A stretch of DNA of 64,000 nt from Collinsella sp. Lineage in GTDB: Bacteria; Actinomycetota; Coriobacteriia; Coriobacteriales; Coriobacteriaceae. Of this stretch, positions 8,434-24,719 are shown piece by piece. The stretch lies in contig JAGZSF010000015.1 in assembly GCA_018381235.1 (NCBI GenBank), positions 1-64,000 of the forward strand, in the 5' to 3' direction. The notes beneath the pieces are model-generated. The model searched no databases. It was not told the DNA's origin and saw nothing but the letters and a program-made list of their open reading frames with translations. Each line of letters begins with the position of its first letter. Position 1 is the stretch's first letter. The position numbers were made by a program, and so were the translations under genes.

Positions 8434-8955
8434 ATGCCCCAGCAGTACAAAATCGACAAGGTTGCAGAGATCGAGTCCCGTATCGCCGAGAACGCCGGTC
8501 TGTTCGTCGTCAACTACAACGGTCTGACGGTTAAGCAGGCTCAGGAGCTGCGTCATCAGCTTCGCGAGTGCGGCGCCGAGATGAAGGTCTACAAGAACAA
8601 CCTGGTCAAGATCGCTCTCAAGAACCAGGAGCAGCCCGAGCTCGACGAGATCCTCGCCGGCCCCGTCGCTTATGTGTTCTACGAGACCGAGCCGGTCGAG
8701 GCCGCTAAGGCCCTTAAGGACTTCTCCGCTAAGTCCAAGGGCGTCCTTGAGATCAAGGGCGGTATCTCCGACGGCAAGGCCGTTTCCGCTGATGATGTTA
8801 AGGCTATCGCCGAGCTGCCCACCAAGGACCAGCTTCTCGGCCAGATCGCCGGTCTCATCTCCGGTTTCGCTCGCGACATCGCTGTCTGCGTCAACGGCGT
8901 TTCCTCTGGTCTCGCTCGTTCGATCCAGCAGGTCTCCGAGCAGAAGGCAGCCTAG
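8434..8955 (+). CDS. rplJ: 50S ribosomal protein L10
   Basis: This 173-residue protein is the base of the L7/L12 stalk on the large ribosomal subunit. It starts MPQQYKIDKVAEIESRIAEN and keeps the RNA-binding N-terminal domain pattern (VVNYNGLTVKQAQELRHQLR and KVYKNNLVKIAL) and a C-terminal helix for L7/L12 dimers. GAGGAGGT precedes the ATG. It is the first gene of rplJ-rplL and is controlled by the L10 leader. The usual upstream partners rplK-rplA are absent; an aminotransferase gene sits there instead. Confidence 0.98.
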   Translation: MPQQYKIDKVAEIESRIAENAGLFVVNYNGLTVKQAQELRHQLRECGAEMKVYKNNLVKIALKNQEQPELDEILAGPVAYVFYETEPVEAAKALKDFSAKSKGVLEIKGGISDGKAVSADDVKAIAELPTKDQLLGQIAGLISGFARDIAVCVNGVSSGLARSIQQVSEQKAA

Positions 8956-9057
8956 TTGCTGTTTTCACCCGCGGCGGCAACGCCGCACCCCTGGCGCATT
9001 CGCGCCGTGTTTTAACTGATCTCCGTGCATTCGCACGGAAACCGAAAGGACTTAGAA

Positions 9058-9435
9058 ATGGCTAAGCTTACCACCGATGAGATCATCGATGCTCTTAAGG
9101 AAATGACCCTTCTCGAGGCTTCCGAGCTCGTCAAGGCTATCGAGGACACCTTCGGCGTTTCCGCCGCTGCTCCTGCCGCTGTTGTCGCCGCTCCTGCTGC
9201 TGGCGCTGCTGAGGCCGAGGAGAAGACCGAGTTTGACGTCGTGCTCGAGGGCTTCGGCGACAACAAGATCCAGGTCATCAAGGCCGTCCGTGAGCTCACC
9301 AACCTTGGCCTGAAGGAGGCCAAGGAGGTCGTCGAGGGCGCTCCCAAGGCTGTTCTCGAGGGTGCCAAGAAGGAGGACGCCGAGGCCGCCAAGGAGAAGC
9401 TCGAGGCTGCTGGCGCTGCTGTCACCCTCAAGTAA
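9058..9435 (+). CDS. rplL: 50S ribosomal protein L7/L12
   Basis: This 125-residue stalk protein recruits translational GTPases. It has an N-terminal dimerisation domain (MAKLTTDEIIDALKEMTLLE), an Ala/Pro-rich hinge around residues 38-55, and the C-terminal domain EKTEFDVVLEGFGDNKIQVIK...GLKEAKEVVE. The ATG at 9058 follows GAAAGGA; an upstream in-frame ATG at 9025 lacks a ribosome site. The 102-nt gap after rplJ contains a small hairpin (CCGTGC/GCACGG). An intrinsic terminator follows. Confidence 0.98.
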   Translation: MAKLTTDEIIDALKEMTLLEASELVKAIEDTFGVSAAAPAAVVAAPAAGAAEAEEKTEFDVVLEGFGDNKIQVIKAVRELTNLGLKEAKEVVEGAPKAVLEGAKKEDAEAAKEKLEAAGAAVTLK

Positions 9436-9462
9436 TCAGGCTCTCTCGCCAGATTTCTTTGC

Positions 9463-9501
9463 AGACGGGGTTCGCATTGCGAGCCCCGTCTTTTTTGTTT
9501 T
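9463..9501 (+). terminator. Intrinsic terminator after rplL
   Basis: AGACGGGG and CCCCGTCT stems with an inner TTCGC/GCGA pairing, followed by TTTTTTGTTTTT. This closes rplJL, so galU and rpoBC have their own transcription. Confidence 0.85.
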
Positions 9502-9749
9502 TCGGTCCCTCGACATCGGTAGCTCAAACTGCCATGTTCTGTGATTTGCGTCGTATCGGGTACCCTGCCGTTGGGCAATAAAATTGCACCATTCGAGCAA
9601 TAATTTGCGTTGACCTGCTGAAGAATTGTCTCTGCCTTGTAGCGACATATGGTTCCAGCGGTAAGATGCTTGGGTATCGCAATTTGGTCTGCGGCTGTGT
9701 GCCGCACGCATGGGGCGCTTTTGCGCCTGCGAAAGGATCCTTGAATAAC
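9502..9749 (+). other. Intergenic leader of galU
   Basis: 248 nt without a gene. It contains a small perfect hairpin GCAAT-AAA-ATTGC (near 9576) and a TTGACC at 9609 without a matching -10. TTGTAG (9637-9642) and TAAGAT (9662-9667) are 19 bp apart and are the best, but weak, promoter guess. I see no riboswitch or reading frame. Confidence 0.4.
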
Positions 9750-10658
9750 ATGAAGGCAATCATCCCCGCCGCCGGTCTTGGCACGCGTTTTCTGCCTGGC
9801 ACCAAGTGCACCCCCAAAGAGATGCTGCCGGTTCTCGACAAGCCGGTCATCCAGTATGTCGTTGAGGAGGCGCTCGACCCCGAGGAGGTCGACGATGCCA
9901 TCATCGTTACTTCTCCCGGCAAGCCCGAGCTGCTGAACTACTTCCAGCCCGATCGCTCGCTCGAGAACCTGCTGCGCGAGCGCGGCAAGAACGCCTATGC
10001 CGATGCCGTCGCCCACGCTGGCGGTATGCCGGTCGACTTCCGTTATCAGTACGAGCCCAAGGGCCTCGGCCATGCTATCCGCTCTGCTGCCGACGCCGTG
10101 GCAGGGGAGAACTTCCTGGTTCTTCTGGGCGACTACGTTGTGCCTAACCGCGACATCTGCGACAAGATGCTCGCCGTTTCCAAGGAGCACGGTGGCGCTT
10201 CGGTTATCGCCGTCGCTGCTTGCTCGCCCGAGGAAGTCAGCCGCTACGGCGTTATCGCCGGCGAGCGCGTCGGTTCGCTCGAGGGCGCCGAGGGCGTTGC
10301 CGATGCCGAGCCGGGCGCTGTCTGGCGCATCGGCGGTCTGGTCGAGAAGCCCGCTCCCGGGGCTGCTCCGTCCAATCTGTACATCGTCGGCCGCTATCTG
10401 CTGAGCCCGCTGGTCATGGACCTGCTGGCCGATCAGCAGGCTGGTAAGGGCGGCGAGATCCAGCTCACCGACGCAATGGCCCGTTCGCTCGATCGCGAGG
10501 CCATGTATGCGGTCGTCATCGACCCGCTGTCGGGCTACGACACCGGCACTCCCTCTGGCTGGATGGCCACCAACGCCCTCATGGCTGCAAGCGACCCCCG
10601 CTTTGCCAGCGCCTTCTGGGACGCCATCGACGAGCGCGGCGGATTGATGCGCAAGTAA
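9750..10658 (+). CDS. galU: UTP-glucose-1-phosphate uridylyltransferase
   Basis: This 302-residue cytoplasmic nucleotidyltransferase makes UDP-glucose from UTP and glucose-1-phosphate. It has the N-terminal signature IPAAGLGTRFLPGTKCTPKE, the active-site stretch FRYQYEPKGLGHAI, LLGDYVVPN for metal binding, and GGLVEKPAPG. GAAAGGA lies 12 nt before the ATG; an in-frame TTG at 9741 is too close to it. Its position between rplL and rpoB is unusual, since these are normally adjacent or separated only by transcription-related genes. A strong terminator follows, so it is its own unit. Confidence 0.95.
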   Translation: MKAIIPAAGLGTRFLPGTKCTPKEMLPVLDKPVIQYVVEEALDPEEVDDAIIVTSPGKPELLNYFQPDRSLENLLRERGKNAYADAVAHAGGMPVDFRYQYEPKGLGHAIRSAADAVAGENFLVLLGDYVVPNRDICDKMLAVSKEHGGASVIAVAACSPEEVSRYGVIAGERVGSLEGAEGVADAEPGAVWRIGGLVEKPAPGAAPSNLYIVGRYLLSPLVMDLLADQQAGKGGEIQLTDAMARSLDREAMYAVVIDPLSGYDTGTPSGWMATNALMAASDPRFASAFWDAIDERGGLMRK

Positions 10659-10678
10659 GCCTTCGGACATCGACATTT

Positions 10679-10712
10679 ACGGGCGCGGACCTCGGTTCGC
10701 GCCCGTTTTTTA
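10679..10712 (+). terminator. Intrinsic terminator after galU
   Basis: ACGGGCGCG/CGCGCCCGT stem followed by TTTTTT. Confidence 0.88.
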
Positions 10713-10844
10713 TAAGAGCTGCGATTGCCGACTCTCTGTTCACAGAAAATATATGAACAGGTGTTCGATATACATGCATCTACCTGCGCATTTTCTGTCG
10801 AAAAACTTTGCTACTCCAAAAACTCAATCGCGTCAAGGCTTTTC

Positions 10845-10872
10845 TTGCCCAACGGTCGGTACCTGATAAACT
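10845..10872 (+). promoter_or_regulatory. Possible rpoBC promoter
   Basis: TTGCCC (10845-10850) and TAAACT (10867-10872) are 16 bp apart, about 75 bp upstream of rpoB. The surrounding 10713-10944 stretch is AT-richer than its neighbours and holds no gene. Assignment is tentative. Confidence 0.35.
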
Positions 10873-10945
10873 ATTAGGTTGCGATAACTGGCGAAGCTAT
10901 GCCTCGCCAACCCACCGAGCATTTCCGTGAAGGAGGAAAAACCTG

Positions 10946-14437
<3,492 letters not shown>

Positions 14438-14443
14438 TTGACT

Positions 14444-18919
<4,476 letters not shown>

Positions 18920-18945
18920 TTTCCTAGTACGTTAACCGTCCTTCC

Positions 18946-18982
18946 AAAGACCCGCTTCCCAACAGGGGAGCGGGTCTTTTTT
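18946..18982 (+). terminator. Intrinsic terminator after rpoC
   Basis: AAAGACCCGCTTCCC pairs with GGGGAGCGGGTCTTT around AACA, ending in TTTTTT. Confidence 0.9.
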
Positions 18983-18991
18983 GTTGAAGAA

Positions 18992-19028
18992 AACCTACCA
19001 AAAAGGGACAGGTTTATTTTGGTAGGTT
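18992..19028. repeat. Hairpin repeat with GGGACAGG loop, left copy
   Basis: Perfect 12-bp arms AACCTACCAAAA / TTTTGGTAGGTT enclose AGGGACAGGTTTA. Twenty-six nt of it (18998-19023) recur in inverted orientation at 20792-20817 with one mismatch, so the two copies bracket the sigma/anti-sigma pair. Confidence 0.75.
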
Positions 19029-19120
19029 ATTCCTGCTTGAATTTGAAACATTTCGTTCGGTCAAAGCGTATCTATGGTGAGGGCCTCAGCAAGAAACATC
19101 AGCATCACCGGGAGGTGATT

Positions 19121-19639
19121 ATGGAAGAACAAGCATTTAGACAGGCGGTCGAAGATTACCGGGATGTCGTGTTTCGGATCGCATTGACGTACCTACGCGA
19201 TCGTGCCGATGCCGACGATGTTGCCCAAGATGTCTTTCTTAAGTTGCTCAAAAGCGATGGACACTTTGAAAGTTGGGAGCATCTTCGTCGCTGGCTTATT
19301 CGGGTCACGATCAATGAATGCAAATCGCTCTTTCGAAAGCCATGGAGGCGCATAGAGGATATTGAGAACTTGGCTGATTCACTCTCGGCAGCGCAGGATG
19401 AGACCAAGGTGGTCCTGTCAGACGTTATGCGACTTCCGGAACGATTCCGTGTTCCCATCGTGCTCTATTACTATCTAGGCTTTTCGACCTCAGAGATTGC
19501 CGAGTTGTTGCATGTACCAGCCGCGACCGTTCGAACGCGTTTAGCTCGCGGTCGATCGAAGCTCAAATTCATCCTAGAGGAGGGCGACCGTGAAATCCAA
19601 TCAAATCAAGCAGGCCTTCGAGTCCATCCAAGCCGATAG
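19121..19639 (+). CDS. ECF-type sigma-70 family factor
   Basis: This 172-residue sigma factor has only regions 2 and 4. Region 2 is seen in RIALTYLRDRADADDVAQDVFLKLL (-10 recognition). Region 4 is LPERFRVPIVLYYYLGFSTSEIAELL followed by the helix VPAATVRTRLARGRSKLK (-35 recognition). It would direct polymerase to a small stress or envelope regulon. The ATG at 19121 follows GGGAGGTG; a longer frame opens upstream without a ribosome site. Its last 50 nt overlap the downstream membrane gene, a typical sigma/anti-sigma arrangement. GC content is visibly lower than in the flanking rpo and rps genes. Confidence 0.88.
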   Translation: MEEQAFRQAVEDYRDVVFRIALTYLRDRADADDVAQDVFLKLLKSDGHFESWEHLRRWLIRVTINECKSLFRKPWRRIEDIENLADSLSAAQDETKVVLSDVMRLPERFRVPIVLYYYLGFSTSEIAELLHVPAATVRTRLARGRSKLKFILEEGDREIQSNQAGLRVHPSR

Positions 19640-20666
19640 CAATCTTGCAGATCGCGTTCTTAATGCAGCTGAAGGCGAGCCGCTTCGCAAAAGGGGTCAT
19701 GCTAAGCCCCTCTATGTTGCGGTTATCGGATGTCTTGCCGGAGTGTTGGCGACCGGAGGGGTCGCCTACGCCGTTGTCAATTCCAGCTATTTTGCCTCAG
19801 CCTGGGGAAACCACGGCAACGGGGATTCCATTACCTGGACCAACGGCGGCTCATCGGGAACTAAATATACCTACACCAGAGAGTTTGGCGATGGCATCGC
19901 GCCCCAAAGCCTGGAGGGCACAGTCCAGAAGGTTAATCTGTCCGTCGAGGGTAACGGCTATACGCTTGATATCCATGAGATGGCAATCGACCAAAACGGC
20001 TGCGGAGCCGTGACGTTTACGTTGTCCAATCCAAATGGAGTTAACTACTACAAGCCAGCAGCAGAGATTGGCGAACTTGTTCTCTATGGTGAAGAAGAAC
20101 AGGGCATCGGCACGCCCGATATGAAGTTCGGCGAGGAATGGCCTGACACACGCAGCACAATTGATAAGGACACATCAAGCGATACTGTCATTAATGGCAC
20201 GATGTACTTTGCCGCTATGGATCGCGAGCGAGATTTGCAACATGCGGTCACCTGGAATATCCACTGGACCGAGGGTGAAGGTGAGAGTGCGAGGCGGTTT
20301 GAGGCGTCGACACCCGAGTTCAATATTGGAGCGTACGTCGATACAAAGGAACTCCGCTCCGGTGACTCGCCTCTTGAGATTAGCCCGTTTTCCATCCAGA
20401 CGCACATCGATGATTTGGGCTATGAAGCAGTTGATAATAAGCTGACCGTCAGCTACAAGGATGGATCGGAGCAGATTATCGAAGATGACGACGCAGGGGT
20501 GTTCAACTTATATTTTTCTTATGGGCGCAATAGCGGAGAGAACATCTGGGTGCCAACGAAGTTGATTGATGTCGAACAAGTGGTCTCAGTAACGCTTGAG
20601 GGCACGAGGTGCACGTCAACAGGGGAGACCGAAACAAAAGTACCCTTTACCATCGTCTATTCGTAA
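19590..20666 (+). CDS. Membrane protein, probable anti-sigma partner
   Basis: This 358-residue protein has a cytoplasmic N-terminal stretch of about 40 residues, one transmembrane segment (LYVAVIGCLAGVLATGGVAYAVV, about 41-63), and a ~290-residue extracytoplasmic part rich in beta-type sequence with no recognised catalytic motif. The GTG start after GAGGAGG overlaps the sigma gene by 50 nt, implying translational coupling. By family logic (as in DUF4179-type regulators of Gram-positives) the N-terminal part would hold the sigma factor at the membrane and the outer domain would sense the signal. No zinc-binding HxxxCxxC motif is present. The function is inferred from context. Confidence 0.65.
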   Translation: MKSNQIKQAFESIQADSNLADRVLNAAEGEPLRKRGHAKPLYVAVIGCLAGVLATGGVAYAVVNSSYFASAWGNHGNGDSITWTNGGSSGTKYTYTREFGDGIAPQSLEGTVQKVNLSVEGNGYTLDIHEMAIDQNGCGAVTFTLSNPNGVNYYKPAAEIGELVLYGEEEQGIGTPDMKFGEEWPDTRSTIDKDTSSDTVINGTMYFAAMDRERDLQHAVTWNIHWTEGEGESARRFEASTPEFNIGAYVDTKELRSGDSPLEISPFSIQTHIDDLGYEAVDNKLTVSYKDGSEQIIEDDDAGVFNLYFSYGRNSGENIWVPTKLIDVEQVVSVTLEGTRCTSTGETETKVPFTIVYS

Positions 20667-20671
20667 GGTCT

Positions 20672-20706
20672 GAGGCCGCTTCCTACTAGGGGAAGCGGCC
20701 TCTTTT
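20672..20706 (+). terminator. Intrinsic terminator after the anti-sigma-like gene
   Basis: GAGGCCGCTTCC pairs with GGAAGCGGCCTC across TACTAGG, followed by TTTT. Confidence 0.85.
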
Positions 20707-20791
20707 GCGTTAAATGGAAACGCCGCCGATTTCCATGCGACAGATGAGAGCAGATCACCGCTGGAGCGCGACGTTTCCCCAGATAAAACCG

Positions 20792-20817
20792 ACCAAAATA
20801 AACCTGTCCCTATTTGG
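20792..20817. repeat. Inverted copy of the 18998-19023 repeat
   Basis: This 26-nt segment contains ACCAAAATAAACCTGTCCC. Its reverse complement matches 18998-19023 at 25 of 26 positions. It closes the segment with the sigma/anti-sigma pair on the right. Confidence 0.8.
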
Positions 20818-20844
20818 AAGGGAACGTTGCCCCGACAAGCACGT

Positions 20845-20985
20845 CGGATTCCCGGCCCGGGCGGCCCGCTGTTTAAGTTTGTCGCGAGTTCCGCACGCAA
20901 AGGAAAGCACTTAATGTGCTTTCCGTCTTGCGCAGGACTGTAGAGCAGCAAACTTAAACAGCGGGCCGCCCGGGCCGGGAATCCG
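20845..20985 (+). repeat. Conserved-core palindromic element, copy B
   Basis: Perfect 36-bp arms (20846-20881 and 20949-20984) enclose a 67-nt core. The core includes TCGCGAGTTCCGCACG, the inner hairpin GGAAAGCAC-TTAAT-GTGCTTTCC and CAGGACTGTAGAGCAG. The core is nearly the same as copy C; the arms (GC-rich outside, GTTTAAGTTTG inside) are unrelated to those of the other copies. It lies upstream of the rpsL promoter. Confidence 0.85.
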
Positions 20986-21043
20986 CCCCCGCGCACAGGA
21001 GGGGATTCCTTTTGTGTAGGCTTTGCGGAAATGTGCCAATTTT

Positions 21044-21063
21044 GGGATACGCCCGGCGGCGTG
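21044..21063 (+). promoter_or_regulatory. GGATACGCCCG motif upstream of rpsL
   Basis: GGATACGCCCG followed by GCGGCGTG sits 6 bp before the -35 of the rpsL promoter. Closely similar sequences lie upstream of rplC (38322) and rplB (40187). Role unknown; a shared operator or activator site for ribosomal-protein units is possible. Confidence 0.45.
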
Positions 21064-21068
21064 GTCTG

Positions 21069-21097
21069 TTGACGGCACAGCTAACGCCACGTATCCT
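21069..21097 (+). promoter_or_regulatory. Predicted str operon promoter
   Basis: TTGACG (21069-21074), 17-bp spacer, TATCCT (21092-21097). It is the best sigma-70-type pair before rpsL, about 95 bp upstream of the start codon. Confidence 0.65.
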
Positions 21098-21190
21098 ATC
21101 GAACTGCGTGTTTCGTAGGGGGATGCTGACCCCTCGATTCAAGCCGTTGCACTTTACAGAAAGCTGGAATCATTCGAGAAGGAGTACGCT

Positions 21191-21568
21191 TTGCCTACTA
21201 TTAACCAGCTGGTTCGCCAGGGCCGTCGTTCCGTGCCCAAGAAGTCCAAGAACGCTGCTCTGCAGCACAACTCCCAGAAGCGCGGCGTGTGCACCCGCGT
21301 CTTCACCACGAGCCCCAAGAAGCCGAACTCGGCTCTTCGTAAGGTTGCCCGTGTTCGCCTTGTCAACGGCATCGAAGTTACTGCTTACATCCCGGGTGAG
21401 GGCCACAACCTGCAGGAGCACTCCATCGTGCTCGTCCGCGGCGGTCGTGTCCGTGACCTCCCTGGTGTCCGTTATCACGTCATCCGTGGCGCCTACGACG
21501 CTGCTCCGGTCCAGAACCGTATGCAGGCCCGTTCCAAGTACGGTGCTAAGCGCCCCAAGGCCAAATAA
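21191..21568 (+). CDS. rpsL: 30S ribosomal protein S12
   Basis: This 125-residue decoding-centre protein starts at a TTG after AGAAGGA. TTSPKKPNSALRKVARVRL carries the normal lysine of the streptomycin region, and YIPGEGHNLQEHS is normal as well. The sequence therefore gives no sign of streptomycin resistance. It is first in rpsL-rpsG-fusA-rpsJ. Confidence 0.98.
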   Translation: MPTINQLVRQGRRSVPKKSKNAALQHNSQKRGVCTRVFTTSPKKPNSALRKVARVRLVNGIEVTAYIPGEGHNLQEHSIVLVRGGRVRDLPGVRYHVIRGAYDAAPVQNRMQARSKYGAKRPKAK

Positions 21569-21641
21569 GCCAGATAACGTTTTGATACTTTCGCCGTGTG
21601 CCGCCTAAGCGCCGCACGGTAGACACTTAAGGAGATTTCAC

Positions 21642-22115
21642 ATGCCGCGTCGTGCAGCAGCTAATCGTCGTGAGGTTCAGCCTGACGCCGTTTACAACAA
21701 CCGCCTGGTGACTCAGCTCATCAACAAGGTCCTTCTTGACGGCAAGAAGGCCACCGCTGAGCGCATCGTTTACACCGCTTTCGAGATCGTTGCCGAGAAG
21801 TCTGAGGGTGGCGACGCTCTCGCTACCTTCAAGAAGGCTATGGACAACGTCAAGCCCACGCTCGAGGTTAAGCCCAAGCGTGTCGGTGGCGCTACCTATC
21901 AGGTCCCGATGGAGGTCAACTCCCGTCGTTCCACCGCTCTGGGTATCCGCTGGATCGTCAACTTCTCCCGCGCTCGCAAGGAGAAGACCATGGCCGAGCG
22001 TCTCGCCAACGAGATCCTCGACGCTTCCAACGGCCTGGGCGCTTCCGTCAAGAAGCGTGAGGACGTCTTCAAGATGGCCGAGGCCAACCGCGCGTTCTCT
22101 CACTATCGTTGGTAA
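21642..22115 (+). CDS. rpsG: 30S ribosomal protein S7
   Basis: This 157-residue protein organises the 3' major domain of 16S rRNA and contacts the exit-site tRNA. MPRRAAANRREVQPDAVYNN, GGATYQVPMEV and the C-terminal NRAFSHYRW are characteristic. TTAAGGAG precedes the ATG. It follows rpsL by 73 nt and precedes fusA by 19 nt. Confidence 0.98.
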   Translation: MPRRAAANRREVQPDAVYNNRLVTQLINKVLLDGKKATAERIVYTAFEIVAEKSEGGDALATFKKAMDNVKPTLEVKPKRVGGATYQVPMEVNSRRSTALGIRWIVNFSRARKEKTMAERLANEILDASNGLGASVKKREDVFKMAEANRAFSHYRW

Positions 22116-22134
22116 GTTAAGGTAAGGAACTAAC

Positions 22135-24234
22135 ATGGCTAAGCCTAAGTACAAGCTTTCCGATACCCGTAACATCGGCATCATGGCCCACATCGATGCC
22201 GGTAAGACCACCACGACCGAGCGTATTCTTTACTACACCGGTAAGACCCACAAGATCGGTGAGGTCCATGAGGGCGCTGCCACCATGGACTGGATGGTTC
22301 AGGAGCAGGAGCGCGGCGTAACCATTACCTCCGCTGCTACCACGTGCTTCTGGAACAAGGACGGTAAGGACTACCGCATCCAGATCATCGACACCCCGGG
22401 CCACGTTGACTTCACCGCCGAGGTCGAGCGCTGCCTGCGCGTCCTCGATGGCGCTGTCGCCGTCTTCGACGCCGTTGCCGGCGTTCAGCCCCAGTCTGAG
22501 ACCGTTTGGCGTCAGGCTTCTACCTTCAACGTCCCCCGCATCGCCTTCATCAATAAGTATGACCGCGTGGGCGCTGACTTCTTCAACGCTATCGAGACCA
22601 TGAAGGATCGTCTCGACGCTAACGCCGTGGCCGCTCAGGTCCCGATGGGCGCCGAGGACAACTTCTGGGGCGTCATCGACCTGGTCACCATGACTGCATG
22701 GGACTTCAAGGCCGACGAGAAGGGTATGACCTACCCCGAGCCGATGGACGAGATCCCGGCTGAGTTCGCCGACATCGCTGCCACCAAGCGCGAGGAGCTC
22801 CTTGACGCTGCTGCCAGCTTTGACGACGAGCTCATGGAGAAGATCCTCATGGAGGAGGACTTCACCGTCGAGGAGCTTAAGGCCGCTCTGCGCAAGGGCG
22901 TTCTGGCCAACGAGCTCAACCTCGTCTTCGTGGGCTCCGCCTACAAGAACAAGGGCGTTCAGGAGCTGCTCGACGCTGTCGTCGACTACCTGCCCAGCCC
23001 GCTCGACGTTGAGGCCGTCACCGGTACCGATCCGGACACCGGCGAGGAGATCCAGCGTCATCCTTCCTTCGACGAGCCCTTCTCCGGCCTGGTCTTCAAG
23101 ATTATGACCGACCCGTTCGTCGGTAAGCTCACCTACGTCCGCGTTTACTCCGGCCGCGCCGAGTCCGGCTCCTACGTTGTCAACGCTTCCAACGGTCAGC
23201 GCGAGCGCCTCGGCCGCATCCTCGAGATGAACGCCGCCGAGCGTATCGACCGTGACGACGCTGCCGCCGGCGACATCGTCGCTTGCGTCGGCTTCAAGAA
23301 CTCCACCACCGGCGACACCCTGTGCGCCGAGGGCAAGGAGATCGTCCTCGAGAAGATCGAGTTCGCTAAGCCCGTTATCGACGTTGCCATCGAGCCCAAG
23401 ACCAAGGCCGAGCAGGACAAGATGTCCCTGGCTCTGACCAAGCTCGCCGAGGAGGACCCGACCTTCCAGGTGTCCACCAACCACGAGACCGGCCAGACCA
23501 TCATCGCCGGCATGGGCGAGCTGCACCTCGAGATCATCGTCGACCGTCTGCTCCGTGAGTTCAAGGTTGACGCTAACGTTGGTAAGCCCCAGGTTGCCTA
23601 CCGCGAGACCGCTGGTCACGACGTCGAGAAGGCTGAGGGCAAGTTCGTCCGTCAGTCCGGCGGTCGCGGTCAGTACGGCCATGCCGTCATCAAGCTCGAG
23701 AAGATGGAGGAGGGCTTCGGCTACGAGTTCGTCAACGCTATCGTCGGCGGCGTCGTGCCCAAGGAGTACATCCCGTCCATCGACAAGGGCATCCAGGAGG
23801 CCCTGAACACCGGTGTTATCGCCGGCTTCCCGGTCCTCGACGTTAAGGTCACCCTGTTCGACGGTTCTTACCACGAGGTCGACTCCTCCGAGGCCGCCTT
23901 CAAGATCGCCGGTTCCATGGCTATCAAGGACGCCCTCAAGAAGTCCGATCCGCAGCTGCTCGAGCCGATCATGGCTGTCGAGGTCGAGACCCCCGAGCAG
24001 TACATGGGCGACGTTATGGGCAACCTCTCCGGTCGCCGCGGCAAGATCGAGGGCATGGAGGATCGCAAGAACACCAAGCTCATCCGTGCCAAGGTGCCGC
24101 TGGGCGAGATGTTCGGTTACGCTACCGACCTTCGCTCCCAGACCCAGGGCCGTGCATCCTACACGATGCAGTTCGACTCTTATGAGCCCGCGCCCAAGTC
24201 CATCGTGGACGAGGTCATGAGCAAGAACGCCTAA
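22135..24234 (+). CDS. fusA: Elongation factor G
   Basis: This 699-residue translocation GTPase has P-loop AHIDAGKTTTTERILYYTG, RGVTITSAATT (switch I), DTPGHVDF (G3) and NKYDRVGADF (G4). In domain IV, RQSGGRGQYGHAVI is the classic EF-G stretch, and domain V ends near MQFDSYEPAPKSI. All catalytic residues are present, so this is the housekeeping factor. The usual next gene, tuf, is missing here. Confidence 0.98.
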   Translation: MAKPKYKLSDTRNIGIMAHIDAGKTTTTERILYYTGKTHKIGEVHEGAATMDWMVQEQERGVTITSAATTCFWNKDGKDYRIQIIDTPGHVDFTAEVERCLRVLDGAVAVFDAVAGVQPQSETVWRQASTFNVPRIAFINKYDRVGADFFNAIETMKDRLDANAVAAQVPMGAEDNFWGVIDLVTMTAWDFKADEKGMTYPEPMDEIPAEFADIAATKREELLDAAASFDDELMEKILMEEDFTVEELKAALRKGVLANELNLVFVGSAYKNKGVQELLDAVVDYLPSPLDVEAVTGTDPDTGEEIQRHPSFDEPFSGLVFKIMTDPFVGKLTYVRVYSGRAESGSYVVNASNGQRERLGRILEMNAAERIDRDDAAAGDIVACVGFKNSTTGDTLCAEGKEIVLEKIEFAKPVIDVAIEPKTKAEQDKMSLALTKLAEEDPTFQVSTNHETGQTIIAGMGELHLEIIVDRLLREFKVDANVGKPQVAYRETAGHDVEKAEGKFVRQSGGRGQYGHAVIKLEKMEEGFGYEFVNAIVGGVVPKEYIPSIDKGIQEALNTGVIAGFPVLDVKVTLFDGSYHEVDSSEAAFKIAGSMAIKDALKKSDPQLLEPIMAVEVETPEQYMGDVMGNLSGRRGKIEGMEDRKNTKLIRAKVPLGEMFGYATDLRSQTQGRASYTMQFDSYEPAPKSIVDEVMSKNA

Positions 24235-24294
24235 GTTCGAGCTCCCTGTTACGTAATCCGCGAGAACATCTCTCGCACTCTTTGGAGGTTTAAG

Positions 24295-24603
24295 TTGGCT
24301 ACCCAGAAGATCCGCATTCGCCTCAAGGGCTATGATCACGAGGTCGTCGATCAGTCCGCGAAGCTCATCGTCGAGACCGCTCAGAAGACCGGCGCTCGCG
24401 TTTCCGGTCCTGTCCCCCTGCCCACCGAGCGCAACCTGTACACGGTTATCCGCTCGCCGCACGTGAACAAGGACTCCCGTGAGCAGTTCGAGATGCGCAC
24501 TCACAAGCGCCTCATCGACATCCTCGACCCCACCTCGGGCACCGTTGATTCGCTCATGCGTCTCGACCTCCCCGCTGGCGTCGACATCGACATCAAGCTC
24601 TAA
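24295..24603 (+). CDS. rpsJ: 30S ribosomal protein S10
   Basis: This 102-residue protein of the 30S head (NusE when acting in antitermination) begins at a TTG after TTGGAGGT. IRIRLKGYDHEVVDQSAKLIV and RTHKRLIDI are diagnostic. It usually heads the S10 operon. Here it closes the str operon and is separated from rplC by about 14 kb containing the FASII operon. A terminator follows. Confidence 0.97.
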   Translation: MATQKIRIRLKGYDHEVVDQSAKLIVETAQKTGARVSGPVPLPTERNLYTVIRSPHVNKDSREQFEMRTHKRLIDILDPTSGTVDSLMRLDLPAGVDIDIKL

Positions 24604-24622
24604 GCGATATCGCTCATAGCTT

Positions 24623-24660
24623 AAAGGGCCCCGCTGCCGTTACGGTAGCGGGGCCCTTTT
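24623..24660 (+). terminator. Intrinsic terminator after rpsJ
   Basis: AAAGGGCCCCGCTGCCG pairs with GGTAGCGGGGCCCTTTT around TTAC. The symmetric A/T flanks could also stop the convergent birA transcript. Confidence 0.88.
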
Positions 24661-24719
24661 GTTTAGCATGATGGGATTGGACCGCCGGATAAGGCTGCCG
24701 AGCGGCTGGCTGTGGCGCC

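Noticed and set aside
18992..20817. Insertion sequence or composite transposon
   Set aside because: The bracketing repeats are inverted, but no transposase or target duplication is present; the repeat belongs to a hairpin family seen elsewhere.
22117..24504. Open minus-strand frame of 795 codons opposite fusA
   Set aside because: Shadow of EF-G, which is complete with all GTPase motifs on the plus strand.
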